Shown in pieces: positions 16,890-26,201 of a DNA stretch of 64,000 nucleotides. The translations under genes and the position numbers were made by a program. The DNA is from Atopobium sp. UBA1382 (GTDB lineage: Bacteria > Actinomycetota > Coriobacteriia > Coriobacteriales > Atopobiaceae), in NCBI GenBank assembly GCA_002305805.1, contig DBQY01000009.1:228948-292947 (forward strand), in the 5' to 3' direction. Each line of letters starts with the position of its first letter. The stretch's first letter is position 1. The notes beneath the pieces are model-generated. The model did no database searches, had not been told where the DNA came from, and was given only the letters and a program-made list of their open reading frames with translations.

Positions 16890-17780
16890 ATGAGCGGCAG
16901 TCTCATCGAGGCCCGCGGGCTCACCAAGCACTACGACGCCTTCTCGCTCGAGGGCGTGGACCTCACCGTGAACGAGGGCGAGGTCGTGGGCTTCATCGGC
17001 CAGAACGGCGCTGGTAAGTCCACCACCATCAAGGCGCTTCTCGGCCTCTTCCCCGTGGACGGCGGCACCTCGAGCGTGCTCGGCGTGCCCAGCGACGAGC
17101 TCTCCCGCGCGTCCGGCGCGGCGGTGAAGGAGCGGGTCGGCGTCGTCTTTGACGCGATCTCGCTCCCGGAGCACCTGAAGGTCGCCGACGTGGGGCACAT
17201 CTACGAGCGTACCTACGCCACCTGGGACGCGCACCGCTTTGGGCGACTGACCGCAGGCTTCGGCCTGGACGCCAAGAAGACCGTGAAGAGCCTCTCGCGC
17301 GGCATGGGCATGAAGCTCTCCCTGGCCTGCGCGCTCGCGCACGACGCGCGACTGCTCATCCTCGACGAGGCCACGGCCGGCCTGGACCCGATGGCGCGCG
17401 ACGAGGTGCTCGACCTGCTGCGCGACTTCGTAGCCGAGCCCGGCCGCGCCATCCTCATGAGCAGCCACATCACGAGCGACCTCGAGCGCATCGCGGACCG
17501 CATCGTCTGCATCGACGCCGGGCGCATCGTCTTCGACCTGCCCAAGGACGTCATCACCGACGAGATGGGCGTCGCGCGCTGCCGCGTGGCGGACCTCGAG
17601 AAGATCGCGGACTCGGGCGTCGTCCCGGACGCCGAGCTGCGCTACCTGCGCCACGACTACGGCATCGACGTGCTCGTCCCCGACCGCTTTGCCTTTGCGG
17701 AGAGCTTCCCGGAGATCCCGGTCGACCGCATGACCATAGACGACTACATGACCCTCACCCTGAAGGGCGGTGTCCGATAA
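16890..17780 (+). CDS. ABC transporter ATPase
   Basis: The 296-residue protein has the full ABC set: Walker A GFIGQNGAGKSTT (about residues 38-50), signature LSRGMGMKLSLA, Walker B LLILDEATAGLDP and the switch histidine in LMSSHITSD. The substitution of SRGM for SGGQ is common in the YtrB/BcrA-like class. The start at 16890 follows AAAGGACG. It overlaps the permease gene by one base and is controlled by the preceding GntR gene. The substrate is unknown; such systems often give bacitracin-type or lantibiotic resistance. Confidence 0.93.
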   Translation: MSGSLIEARGLTKHYDAFSLEGVDLTVNEGEVVGFIGQNGAGKSTTIKALLGLFPVDGGTSSVLGVPSDELSRASGAAVKERVGVVFDAISLPEHLKVADVGHIYERTYATWDAHRFGRLTAGFGLDAKKTVKSLSRGMGMKLSLACALAHDARLLILDEATAGLDPMARDEVLDLLRDFVAEPGRAILMSSHITSDLERIADRIVCIDAGRIVFDLPKDVITDEMGVARCRVADLEKIADSGVVPDAELRYLRHDYGIDVLVPDRFAFAESFPEIPVDRMTIDDYMTLTLKGGVR

Positions 17781-18505
17781 TGAAGCGCGCGTTCCTCCTC
17801 GAGATGACGATCTTCCGCGACTACGCACGACAGCTCGTGGGCCTGGGGCTTCTCGTGAGCCTGTGCATCGGGCTCGGCATGCAGACGCCGCTCGCGATGC
17901 CGGCCACGCTCACCTGCATGTTCTTCATGATGAGCGCGATGGGACTGGCCGCCTACGACCAGCTCAACCACTGGGAGCTCTTCCGCCTCACGCTGCCGCT
18001 CTCCCGGCGCGACGTCGTGCTCGGCCGCTACGCCGCCATCGTGACGTTTGGCCTCACCGGGATGGTCGTGGGCCTCGTGGCGGCGCTCGCGGCGACGGCC
18101 GTCGTCAGCGCAGTGGGCCTACCCGGCGAGGTCGGTGAGGCCTTTGCCTTTGACCCCAGCATGCTCTCCGTCATGGCCGTCGTCACCTGCTTCACCCTGC
18201 TCATCGGCGCCGTGGTGGCAAGCGTCGTGACACCGCTCTACTTCCGCCTGGGCCAGACCCGCGCCACGCAGATCCTGCCCACGGTGATCGTGCTGCTCTT
18301 CGTGGTGCCCGTGGTCATCCTCGGCAACAGCGGCATGCTCGACGGCGACATCCCGGGCATGGAGCTCGTCGTCGTCGCGCTCGATGCGCTCGACACGCCG
18401 GCCGGCATGGCCGTGGGCTGCGTGGTTCTCGTGGCCCTGTCCGCCGTGGCGCTCGCGATCTCCGCCGCCGTCTCGCTCAAGCTCTACGAGAGGCGCGAGC
18501 TCTAG
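17780..18505 (+). CDS. ABC-2 type permease (YtrC/BcrB-like)
   Basis: The 241-residue protein has six membrane helices of the ABC-2 type and the N-terminal MKRAFLLEMTIFRDYARQL typical of the ABC2_membrane_2 group. The conserved segment NHWELFRLTLPLSRRDVVLGRY after helix 2 matches this class. It begins at the last base of the ATPase stop codon, so the two are coupled. A copy of the GCGAGAAGAAC motif lies just after its stop codon (18511-18521). Confidence 0.9.
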   Translation: MKRAFLLEMTIFRDYARQLVGLGLLVSLCIGLGMQTPLAMPATLTCMFFMMSAMGLAAYDQLNHWELFRLTLPLSRRDVVLGRYAAIVTFGLTGMVVGLVAALAATAVVSAVGLPGEVGEAFAFDPSMLSVMAVVTCFTLLIGAVVASVVTPLYFRLGQTRATQILPTVIVLLFVVPVVILGNSGMLDGDIPGMELVVVALDALDTPAGMAVGCVVLVALSAVALAISAAVSLKLYERREL

Positions 18506-18624
18506 AGCTGGCGAGAAGAACGAGTCCCAAGGTACGGGCTTCGTAAGCATCGCCCCGGCTGCCCTCGGCACGCCGGGGCGCGTCCTACACTGAGGGCGTT
18601 GTCGCTAATCGGACTGGAGCGCGC

Positions 18625-19770
18625 ATGCCCTTCTCGACAGCAGACATCCTGGAAACCGCACGCCCATGGATCGTCGCATGGGGCGTGCCCGTTGCCTACC
18701 TTGTCCTGTGCGTCGCAATGAACCGCGTGAGCAAACGGCTCGATCCGCCGATTCCTGGCGAGATTTCCGCAACCGCCGACGTCCCCGAGCTGCACCCGGT
18801 GCTGCTCGGCGCGCTGCGCTGCCACGAGGAGAGCGAGCTCTCCAGCGAAAGAAACGCCTACGAGATCGCCCTCGCAGCGGTCGCTCGCATGCTGGGACAC
18901 GGAGCCGCGACCTTCACGGCGCGCGGCCACGCAGCGGGCATTGTTGCAACGTCCGACGAGGACGAGGGGCCCATTGTCACGAAAAAGCGCCACGAAGACC
19001 AACGCAACCTCAAGGAAAGGCTGATTCACTCATACGGCGCTCACCTGCGCCTTGCCGTGAAGACGGCTGGCCTGAGCCGCTACGACCTTGACGCACTCAA
19101 GCTCGTCATGCCCCCGGACGCCGCGAACTCAAGCGTGGAGGAGCTCTGCAGACACGCGAGAAGCGCCGATCAGTACCGTCGGCTCGGGCGTTTCCTCAAG
19201 GATTACGTTGGCGAGCTCTGCTCGGCTGGGCTCGCTCATAGGCCGAACCCACTTGTCTACCTTGTATTCAACCCTCTCGTCAGCATACTCGCCTGCCTCT
19301 GGTGCGTGTTCGGGCCGGCCGCCGCGCTCACCGACCCAAGCCCCGCAATCGCAGGCGTGTCGGTTGCGCTGATCGTTGCGGTCATGATCTTTCGTGTGGC
19401 CTTCGTTGACCTGGGGCTGAGGCTCACGCCGGCGGGCTGCCAGGTGCTCGCCCATGCGTCAGCGAACGTCAGCTGGGCCGCGACGGCGCGCAACGGCGAC
19501 GCGTCCTTGGTACGGGAGCTCGCTGACGAGCGAGTTGCCGACCTGCTTGCGGTCCTTCTCGCCATGGGTCGCCGAGACCTGGCAGGCGACCTGGCCGATC
19601 AGCTCGTTTACGTGAAGGGGGAGGGCGATCCGGACGCGCGCGGCACGTCCATGGCAGCGAGCTTCTGCGCGCGGCGGCGCTACATAGACGCCTCAACTAT
19701 GAGGCAGGACCTCTCCCCTGTCGACCTGCTGATCAAACAGACTGACGATATGGTCAACAGCATGAGCTAG
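18625..19770 (+). CDS. Membrane protein, DUF2207-like C-terminal module
   Basis: The 381-residue protein has one N-terminal helix (residues 14-33), a soluble domain starting VPELHPVLLGALRCHEESELS, two adjacent helices near residues 215-265, and a soluble C-terminal domain. The soluble part beginning with the conserved proline/leucine pattern is similar to the C-terminal portion of DUF2207 membrane proteins, but the large extracellular N-terminal domain of that family is missing. Function is unknown. It converges with the DUF364 gene (9-bp gap). Confidence 0.5.
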   Translation: MPFSTADILETARPWIVAWGVPVAYLVLCVAMNRVSKRLDPPIPGEISATADVPELHPVLLGALRCHEESELSSERNAYEIALAAVARMLGHGAATFTARGHAAGIVATSDEDEGPIVTKKRHEDQRNLKERLIHSYGAHLRLAVKTAGLSRYDLDALKLVMPPDAANSSVEELCRHARSADQYRRLGRFLKDYVGELCSAGLAHRPNPLVYLVFNPLVSILACLWCVFGPAAALTDPSPAIAGVSVALIVAVMIFRVAFVDLGLRLTPAGCQVLAHASANVSWAATARNGDASLVRELADERVADLLAVLLAMGRRDLAGDLADQLVYVKGEGDPDARGTSMAASFCARRRYIDASTMRQDLSPVDLLIKQTDDMVNSMS

Positions 19771-19779
19771 GCCGTGGCG

Positions 19780-20577
19780 TCAGCGCGCGAGCGCCGCACG
19801 GCCGCGGGGCGTGGCGACGAGCACGTGCTCGAGCGCGCCGGAGCCGTGGAGCGGGGCGCCGCAGGTCACGACCTCGCGGGCGAGCGCGACGTCAGCGACC
19901 ACGCTGCCGGCGACGAGGTCCGCACCCGCCTCCAGCACCGGCGCGCAGATCGTGGCCGAGGGGCCCACCACGCAGGTGAGCGCGTTGCACGAGAGCTCCA
20001 GCAGACGCGGCATGGTCTTGTTGGCAAGCGTCATGCCCGTCATGACGACGAGGTCCGCATCCGGCAGCAGGTACTCGCAGGCGGTGTCCGGCAGATCCAT
20101 GTCCGCGCGGGCGGCGCGCTCGAGCACGGCGACGTCCGCGTGCTCCGCGATTGCCGCGAGGTGCGGGAAGTGACCGACCACCACCGCACGGGGTCGCGAG
20201 CCGTCGTCCTTCTCGGCCGCCATGCTCGCGGCTACCGAAGCGAGAAACACGAACGGGTCCGTGCTCGACGCGTCCGCGATCAGGCCCAGCTCGCCCAGGC
20301 GCTCGCGCTGGTTGTGCCAGGCGTTGAGCGCCGCGACGCCCACCGACGCCACCTCGAAGTCCCACGACTTTGCGCAGGCAGCAAGCTCGCGCAGCGGCCT
20401 GCCCGCCCAGTCGCGCCCCATGCGCAGGCGCGCACCGCCGCGGTGAAGCGCCGCCACGCCCGTCCCGCACTCCGCCTCGACGAGACAGTGGTGCGCGCCC
20501 ATGACCACCTGCCGCACGAGCACGTCGTCGGGAACCTGGGCGATCATTCGGTCGTAGAGCGACCATGCTTCTGTCAT
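19780..20577 (-). CDS. DUF4213/DUF364 protein (putative metal chelatase-like)
   Basis: The 265-residue protein matches the two-part DUF4213-DUF364 family: an enolase-N-like first half with GAHHCLVEAECGTGVA and a Rossmann-like second half (VVVGHFPHLAAIAEHADVAVLER, LLPDADLVVMTGMTLANKT, VGPSATICAPVLEAGAD). Family members occur with molybdenum hydroxylase and iron/cobalt-type ABC transporters; a role in handling a metal or metallocofactor is inferred. The start at 20577 follows GGAGG. It is divergent from the NTPase gene at 20611. Confidence 0.85.
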   Translation of the reverse strand: MTEAWSLYDRMIAQVPDDVLVRQVVMGAHHCLVEAECGTGVAALHRGGARLRMGRDWAGRPLRELAACAKSWDFEVASVGVAALNAWHNQRERLGELGLIADASSTDPFVFLASVAASMAAEKDDGSRPRAVVVGHFPHLAAIAEHADVAVLERAARADMDLPDTACEYLLPDADLVVMTGMTLANKTMPRLLELSCNALTCVVGPSATICAPVLEAGADLVAGSVVADVALAREVVTCGAPLHGSGALEHVLVATPRGRAALAR

Positions 20578-20610
20578 TATTTCCTCCAGGTTGGGTTGTC
20601 GGGAGGCGGC

Positions 20611-21150
20611 ATGCTGTTCATTCTCACCGGAGACATTCGGTCGGGCAAGACCACGTGGCTCGAGGCGGGTGTGCGCGAGCTCGAGGCGGCTGGCGTGCCC
20701 GTGCGCGGCGTGCTTGCGCCGGGCGTGTGGCGCGACGGCAAGAAGGTCGGGATTGAGAACGTGCTCTTGCCCTCGCACGAGCGCGTCCTTCTCGCCACGC
20801 CTGCCGAAGAGGGGTGCTCGACCGGCCTGGGCTGGGACTTTGACGCGAACGCGCTTGCGCGCGTGAACGCGCACCTCACCGAGCTCGCAGCGACCTCGGG
20901 CGACATGCGGCCCGGCCTTCTCGTGATCGACGAGATCGGCCCGCTTGAGCTGCGCCGCGGCGAGGGGCTCACCGCGGCGCTCGAGCTGCTGGACGCCGGG
21001 CCCACGCCCGCCTGGCCGCATGCCCTCGTGGTCGTGCGCGCGACGCTCGCCGAGGACGCTCGCACGCGCTTTGCCCAAAGCTGGCGCTCCGTCGAGCTCC
21101 TCTCCCCCGACGAGTCGGGCGTCCGCTGGCTGCATGAGGCCCTTCTCTGA
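20611..21150 (+). CDS. NTPase_1/THEP1-like nucleotide-binding protein
   Basis: The 179-residue protein has an N-terminal P-loop (LTGDIRSGKTTWLEAG), a Walker B-like LLVIDEIGPLELR and a short C-terminal region. This pattern fits the THEP1/NTPase_1 nucleoside triphosphatases, which in some genomes lie with molybdenum hydroxylase maturation genes. The start is the first ATG after GGGAGG. It shares an intergenic region with the DUF364 gene, which probably reflects a common process. Confidence 0.75.
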   Translation: MLFILTGDIRSGKTTWLEAGVRELEAAGVPVRGVLAPGVWRDGKKVGIENVLLPSHERVLLATPAEEGCSTGLGWDFDANALARVNAHLTELAATSGDMRPGLLVIDEIGPLELRRGEGLTAALELLDAGPTPAWPHALVVVRATLAEDARTRFAQSWRSVELLSPDESGVRWLHEALL

Positions 21151-21157
21151 CGCCTCC

Positions 21158-21288
21158 CGAAAAGGTTGGGTACTTTTTTGCTCACCCCCAAAGTAGCCGA
21201 CAAATGTAACAAACGTATGAGCTGCTAAAACGTCAAGGACGTGCGCTCTTGTACTCTGGACATGCGCAAAAAGTACCCAACCTTTTCG
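21158..21288. repeat. 131-bp inverted-repeat element (type GGGTAC), copy 1
   Basis: Two perfect 21-bp arms (CGAAAAGGTTGGGTACTTTTT at 21158-21178 and its complement at 21268-21288) flank an 89-bp core with no ORF. It lies between convergent genes. It is the first of four similar units in the window, all built with a GTAC in the arms. It may be a miniature inverted-repeat element or a large bidirectional terminator. Confidence 0.75.
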
Positions 21289-21356
21289 CGACCGTGCGAG
21301 AGCCCCGCAAAACCGCAGGAAAGCGGTCGACAAACGAACGCCAAGGCGCCCCGGCT

Positions 21357-21484
21357 CATTGTCTGGGTACTTTTTCGCCCCACCCTCAAGCATCGCTTTG
21401 AAGCGACAGCAGTCTGAGCTGCGCAAACTCATTGTCTGCCACCCTGACTACTTTGAGTGCTCAAGAAATAGTACCCAGACAATG
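21357..21484. repeat. 128-bp inverted-repeat element, copy 2
   Basis: Arms CATTGTCTGGGTACT (21357-21371) and its complement (21470-21484) flank a 98-bp core. CTCATTGTCTG occurs again inside the core (21428-21438). The element starts 68 bp after copy 1 and ends at the stop of the binding-protein gene (21489). Confidence 0.75.
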
Positions 21485-21488
21485 AAAT

Positions 21489-22586
21489 CTACCCCCGCAC
21501 GGCGCCGCGCATCAGCGCGTCGTACTCCTCGTCCGTGAGGTCATGGCCGTAGAAGAGCCGGTAGTACTCCCCCACCACGTCGCGCAGGTCGTCGTCGAAG
21601 CGCTCCGGGTAGCACAGGCGCGCGTACCACTGTAGGCCGATGATCTGGTTGACCGACGCCGGCATGGAGATCCAGTTGTACGGCACGCTCGGCGCACGGA
21701 AGTAGTTGCCGGACTTGATGGCGCTGAGCTCGGCCCAGGCCGGCTCGTCGCCCACGGTGTCAAAGATCGAGTCGCCCACGAAGACGATGAGCTCGGGGTC
21801 CCAGAGCGCGATCTGCTCGAGGCCGATCTCGTTGCCCTTGCCGCTGGACGACGGGTCGTCCACCACGACGACGTTCTCGGAGCACATGTCGATGATGCCG
21901 GACTGGAAGCCGCCGCGCGCCATCGCGTTGGTGCCGGTGTCGCCGAGCAGGTACGCCGCGCGCGGGCGCTCGGCCTCGGGAACCTCGGCCACGACGGACT
22001 CGACCTCGGCCACCGCGTCGCGGCAGTAGTCCGCGAGCTCGGCGGCCTTCTCGGAGTCAAGAATCTCCGCGAGCTGGTCGTAGAGGTCGGCGTAGCTGTG
22101 GAGGTCGGTCGAGTCGATGTGCACGCACGGGATGCCAATCTGCTCCTGCAGCGTGTCCAGCTCCTCGACGAGCGAGTCCTTGGCCTCGCCGACGTCGACG
22201 ATCAGCTGCGGGTCCGCCGCGGCGACGGCCTCCTTGTTGAAGTCGCCCTTGCCGCCGTAGATCTGGCCGAAGACGGGCAGGTCGGCGAGGTCCTCGCCGA
22301 GGTAGGCGAGCTGCTCGTCCGTGAGCTCGCCGGAGAGGCCGACCATCTTCTCGGGCGCCACCGTGAGCAGCACCTGCTGGGCCACGGGGCCGGACGCCGC
22401 AATGCGCTCGACCTCTGCCGGGATCTCCACCTCGCGCCCGAGCGAGTCCGTGACCACGCGCGTGGCCTGCTCCGCCGCGGGCTGCTGGTCATCGGACCGC
22501 TGCGCCGCCGGCGCGCCCCCGCACGCCCCGAGCGACACCGCCACCGCAAGCGCCGCGACCGCCGACAGGAACGTTCTTCTCCTCAT
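21489..22586 (-). CDS. ABC transporter substrate-binding lipoprotein (FecB/MolA-like)
   Basis: The 365-residue protein has a lipoprotein signal (MRRRTFLSAVAALAVAVSLG ending in ACGG) and a class III binding-protein fold of the BtuF/FhuD/FecB type: RVVTDSLGREVEIPAEVERI, the QVLLTVAPEKMVGLSG lobe and the FVGDSIFDTVGDEPAW segment. It is the last gene of an operon with a YqeB-XdhC fusion, a FecCD permease and an ATPase. The molybdenum-related context suggests molybdate or tungstate uptake like Haemophilus MolABC, not iron. That is inference from gene order. Confidence 0.88.
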   Translation of the reverse strand: MRRRTFLSAVAALAVAVSLGACGGAPAAQRSDDQQPAAEQATRVVTDSLGREVEIPAEVERIAASGPVAQQVLLTVAPEKMVGLSGELTDEQLAYLGEDLADLPVFGQIYGGKGDFNKEAVAAADPQLIVDVGEAKDSLVEELDTLQEQIGIPCVHIDSTDLHSYADLYDQLAEILDSEKAAELADYCRDAVAEVESVVAEVPEAERPRAAYLLGDTGTNAMARGGFQSGIIDMCSENVVVVDDPSSSGKGNEIGLEQIALWDPELIVFVGDSIFDTVGDEPAWAELSAIKSGNYFRAPSVPYNWISMPASVNQIIGLQWYARLCYPERFDDDLRDVVGEYYRLFYGHDLTDEEYDALMRGAVRG

Positions 22587-22598
22587 CTCACTGCCCTT

Positions 22599-23378
22599 CT
22601 ATCTCGTCATATCCAGAGGCACGCAGGCGCGCGCCCGGTCGTTATGGAGTGAGCTGACCTCGACGGGCAGGCCGTAGAGCTCGCTCAGGAGCGGCCCGGT
22701 GATTACGTCCGCCGGACTGCCGCACGCGCGGACGCGCCCACCGTCGAGGGCGAGCACCGTGTCCGCGTAGAGGTAGGCCAGGTCGGGCGCGTGCGTGGAC
22801 GCGATCACCGAGAGCCCCTCGCTCGCGAGCCGCCGCACCACCGCCATCACGCGCGCCGTGTTGCCAAAGTCGAGCGCGCTCGTGGGCTCGTCCATCACGA
22901 TCGAGCGCGCGTCCTGCGCGATGGCTCGGGCGATAAGGACGAGCTGCCGCTCGCCGCCCGAGACCTGCATGAAGCTCCGGTGCGCGAGGTGCACCACGCC
23001 CACGCGCTCGAGCGCCTCCTCGGCGCGCGCACGGTCCGCCGCCGCGGGCGCGCGCAGCGGCCCCAGGCGCGACGCCGCGCTCATGAGCACCACGTCGAGC
23101 ACCTCGTAGTCAAAGACCTGCGCGTGGCTCTGCGGGACGAAGGCCATCTCGCGGGCGCGCTCGGCTATCGTGAGCTCGCCGAGCGGGCGGCCGTTCACGA
23201 GGATGGTCCCCGCGCGCGGCCGCTCGAGGCCCAGGATGCAGCGGAAGAGCGTGGTCTTGCCCACGCCGTTGGGCCCGAGCACGCACGCGAGCTCGCCGTC
23301 CGCGACGGAGAGGTCCACGCCCTCGAGCACCGCATGGTCGCCGTAGGAGAAGCTGAGGCCGGAGATCTCAAAGCTCAT
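22599..23378 (-). CDS. ABC transporter ATPase (FecE/MolC-like)
   Basis: The 259-residue protein has Walker A LGPNGVGKTTL, a Q-loop near VPQSHAQVFDYEV, signature VSGGERQLV and Walker B SIVMDEPTSALD. The VPQ...FDYEVLDVVLMSA region places it in the FecE/BtuD-like importer class. It follows the permease by two bases and precedes the binding protein by 12 bp. Confidence 0.93.
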   Translation of the reverse strand: MSFEISGLSFSYGDHAVLEGVDLSVADGELACVLGPNGVGKTTLFRCILGLERPRAGTILVNGRPLGELTIAERAREMAFVPQSHAQVFDYEVLDVVLMSAASRLGPLRAPAAADRARAEEALERVGVVHLAHRSFMQVSGGERQLVLIARAIAQDARSIVMDEPTSALDFGNTARVMAVVRRLASEGLSVIASTHAPDLAYLYADTVLALDGGRVRACGSPADVITGPLLSELYGLPVEVSSLHNDRARACVPLDMTR

Positions 23379-23379
23379 G

Positions 23380-24396
23380 TCAGCCGCGCCCCCTCTTCAC
23401 GATGAGCCACAGGAAGAACGGCGCGCCCACCACCGACGTGAGGATGCCGATGGGAATCTCCGCCGTGAGCGCAAGGCGCGCGATGTCGTCGACCACCAAC
23501 AGAAACGTCGCCCCAGCGAGCATGCTGGCCGGTAGGAGGTGCCGGTAGTCGCTGCCCACGAGGCCGCGCGTAAGGTGCGGCACCACCAGCCCCACCCAGC
23601 CGATGAGCCCGGAGACCGCCACGCTCGCCGCGGTCACGAGGGCCGAGAAGAGCACGGCCACGGCGCGCACGCGCGGGGCGTTCACGCCCATGGAGAGCGC
23701 CTCGTCGTCGGACATCGTGAGGACGTTGAGGCGCCAGCGCATGGCCATGAGGCCGGTAAGGCCAACGGCGATGGGCGCGGCCGCCAGCGCGAGGTCAGCC
23801 ACCTTGGCGCCGTTGAACGAGCCGAGCAGCCAGAACGTGATCGCTTGCAGCTGGTTGGACGGGTCGGCCACGAGCTTGGTGTAGGAGACGCCGGCCTCGA
23901 AGAGCGACTTCACCATGATGCCGGCGAGCACGGTCACGAGTATCCGATTGCCACGCGCCCGGCTGCTCACCAGCAGCACGATTCCCACCGCGGCGAGCGA
24001 GACGGCGAAGGCGGATCCAGAGATCACGAGCGAGGTGCCGCCCGCGAGGATGGCCCAGCACGCGCCGAAGGCCGCTCCCTGCGACGCGCCGAGGAAGTCC
24101 GGCGAGACGAGCGGGTTCTGGAAGATGCCCTGGAAGGCGGCACCGGCGGCCGAGAGGCTCGCGCCAACGAGGATCACCAGCAGGATGCGCGGCAGGCGCA
24201 CGTTGAAGAAGAGCGTCTCCTGCTGCGCGGAGAAGTCGCCGAGGCCGGGCACCACGCGGGAGAGCAGCAGCTCGAGCGCGTCGACCGGGCCGATGGGATA
24301 GCGGCCGAGCGCCAGCGAGACGAGCACGACGGCCACGAGCAACGCGCCGAGAAGGGCGATGAGCCGGCCAGGGTGTCTGCGGACGAGGGCCGTCAT
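23380..24396 (-). CDS. FecCD-family ABC permease (MolB-like)
   Basis: The 338-residue permease has about ten helices and the FecCD motifs: RLPRILLVILVGASLSAAGA, QGIFQNPLVSPDFLGASQGA, and GLIGWVGLVVPHLTRGLVG near the C-terminus, which binds the ATPase. It begins with an ATGA overlap on the upstream YqeB-XdhC gene, so metal uptake and cofactor maturation are coupled at translation. Related importers carry iron-siderophores, cobalamin or, in the MolB branch, molybdate. Confidence 0.92.
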   Translation of the reverse strand: MTALVRRHPGRLIALLGALLVAVVLVSLALGRYPIGPVDALELLLSRVVPGLGDFSAQQETLFFNVRLPRILLVILVGASLSAAGAAFQGIFQNPLVSPDFLGASQGAAFGACWAILAGGTSLVISGSAFAVSLAAVGIVLLVSSRARGNRILVTVLAGIMVKSLFEAGVSYTKLVADPSNQLQAITFWLLGSFNGAKVADLALAAAPIAVGLTGLMAMRWRLNVLTMSDDEALSMGVNAPRVRAVAVLFSALVTAASVAVSGLIGWVGLVVPHLTRGLVGSDYRHLLPASMLAGATFLLVVDDIARLALTAEIPIGILTSVVGAPFFLWLIVKRGRG

Positions 24397-26180
24397 GCTC
24401 GCTCGCCCTTCCCCGGTCCCTCGCCGCGGCGCTCGGCGCGACGGCGGACGAGCTGCGCCACGATGGCAAGGGCGATCTCGGCGGGCGTGACGGCGCCGAT
24501 GGCAAGGCCGATCGGCATGGCCACGGCGTCGACGCGCTTGGCCGGCACGCCGGCGGCTGTGAGGTGCTCGCGCGCGAGGGCGGCCTTGCGGGCGCTACCG
24601 ATGCACCCCACGTAGGCGGGCTGAACGTCACGGGTCAGCACGGCGAGAAGGACCGTCTCGTCGTAGGCGTGCCCATGCGTGAGCACAACGACGGAGTCGC
24701 GCGGTCCGATGACGGCGTTGGCGGCAAGATCGTCAAACGCGCCGCAGGTCACACTGGCTGCCTGCGGCAGGCGCTCGCGCGTCGCGAGCTCCGGTCGGTC
24801 GTCGTAGACGTGGGCCTCGAAGCCTGCCGCGGCGGCCAGGCCCACGAGCGCGGCGCCCACGTGCCCAGAGCCAAAGATGTGCAGCCGGCTCGGCGCGACG
24901 ATAGGCTCGCGATAGGTGGCGCGCGCGTCATCCCAGGTCGGGACGTTCAGTCGCACGGCCGGGCCGACCTCGATCGTTGGCGCGGCGAGATCCTCCCAGC
25001 GCTCCGTCACGCAGACGGGCTCGTCGCGCAGGAGCGCGTCGCGCACGGCGAGAAGGACGGGCAGGTCGTCGGTCGTGAGCGAGCGCACGGCGAGCAGCGC
25101 GTCGCCGCCGCAGGCCATGGCGTCGCCCGTGTGGTACCACTCCAGGCTCGGCTCGCCGCCGGAGCGCGCCGCGCGGGCACGCTCGATGGCCAGCTGCTCG
25201 ATGGCGCCGCCTCCGACGGTCCCAATGAGCTGGTCGTTTGCGAGGACCGCCAGGCGTGCACCCTCATGGCGCGGCATCGAGCCGCTCGTGGCGAGCAGGC
25301 TCGCCAGCCCCACGCGTCGCCCGGCCTCAAGCTCCGCCACGAGCGCGGAGACGAAGCCCTCGTCGGAGAGGGATCCGTTGACGGCACGCGCGTTCTTCTC
25401 GCCCGAAAGCGCGAGAATCGCCTCGAGCACGCCGCCGCCCACGGCAAGCGCCTTGTCTGAGGCGCTCTCGATGTACTCCGGATGGCAGCGCGGGTCCACG
25501 TCGCCGCACTTCATGCCCTTGCGCACAGGGACACCGGCTTGCAGCAGACCGCGCACCACGCCGTCGATCGTCGCACGCATGGGCTCGCCGGCAACCGTGG
25601 CGCAGACGTCGCCAGCTGCCACCTGCGCTCCGATCTCCATGCATGGCTCGAAGACGCCGTCCGCCGGCGCGCGCATCACGCGCTCGCCCGCGTAGCCGCC
25701 GATGAGCCCGGGCACCGCCGTGTTGGGGATCGGCGAGCCCTCGTAGTAGACGCGCCCCAGGTAGTGGCCGCGCATCGTCTCCACGGCGGCGTCGCAGTCC
25801 TCGCGCGCGGTGAAGCCGGGACCCACGCCGATCACGACGGGCGCCATGTCGCGCGTGGTGCCGAGGTTGCGCTTGGCGAGAATGGCGTCCACCAGTGCGT
25901 CGGGCGCGAGCCCGCGCACGCAGGCGGCCTCGGGGTCCACGAGCACGGCGACGTTTCCCGCCGTCGCTTCCACGCGCGCCGCCGCGACGTCCGCGCACAG
26001 CACGCCGCGAACGCCCTCCACGCTCGTCTCGCCCAGGCGAATCGCCTCCGAGAAGCACACGGTGCGCCGGATGGACGTGGGAACCGCGAGGTCGCACATC
26101 ACGACCTGCATGCCCGCGCGGTACAGCCGCAGCGCGATGCCCGACGCGATGTCCCCCGCCCCGCGAATCACGACCAGCAT
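24393..26180 (-). CDS. yqeB: YqeB (EF2563-type) and XdhC fusion protein
   Basis: The 595-residue protein joins two maturation factors. Residues 1-270 (MLVVIRGAGDIASGIALRLY, CHPEYIESASDKALAVGGG) match the EF2563/YqeB family of selenium-dependent molybdenum hydroxylase maturation. Residues 275-590 match XdhC/CoxI: LLATSGSMPRHEGARLAV, the GTVGGGAIEQLAI segment, then a Rossmann domain with HIFGSGHVGAALVGLAAAAG. XdhC inserts sulfurated molybdenum cofactor into hydroxylases. The fusion implies both act on one enzyme. It heads an operon with a metal ABC transporter, behind a 26-bp inverted repeat (26202-26227). Confidence 0.93.
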   Translation of the reverse strand: MLVVIRGAGDIASGIALRLYRAGMQVVMCDLAVPTSIRRTVCFSEAIRLGETSVEGVRGVLCADVAAARVEATAGNVAVLVDPEAACVRGLAPDALVDAILAKRNLGTTRDMAPVVIGVGPGFTAREDCDAAVETMRGHYLGRVYYEGSPIPNTAVPGLIGGYAGERVMRAPADGVFEPCMEIGAQVAAGDVCATVAGEPMRATIDGVVRGLLQAGVPVRKGMKCGDVDPRCHPEYIESASDKALAVGGGVLEAILALSGEKNARAVNGSLSDEGFVSALVAELEAGRRVGLASLLATSGSMPRHEGARLAVLANDQLIGTVGGGAIEQLAIERARAARSGGEPSLEWYHTGDAMACGGDALLAVRSLTTDDLPVLLAVRDALLRDEPVCVTERWEDLAAPTIEVGPAVRLNVPTWDDARATYREPIVAPSRLHIFGSGHVGAALVGLAAAAGFEAHVYDDRPELATRERLPQAASVTCGAFDDLAANAVIGPRDSVVVLTHGHAYDETVLLAVLTRDVQPAYVGCIGSARKAALAREHLTAAGVPAKRVDAVAMPIGLAIGAVTPAEIALAIVAQLVRRRAERRGEGPGKGERA

Positions 26181-26201
26181 GTCTCGCTAACCTCCTCGTC
26201 A

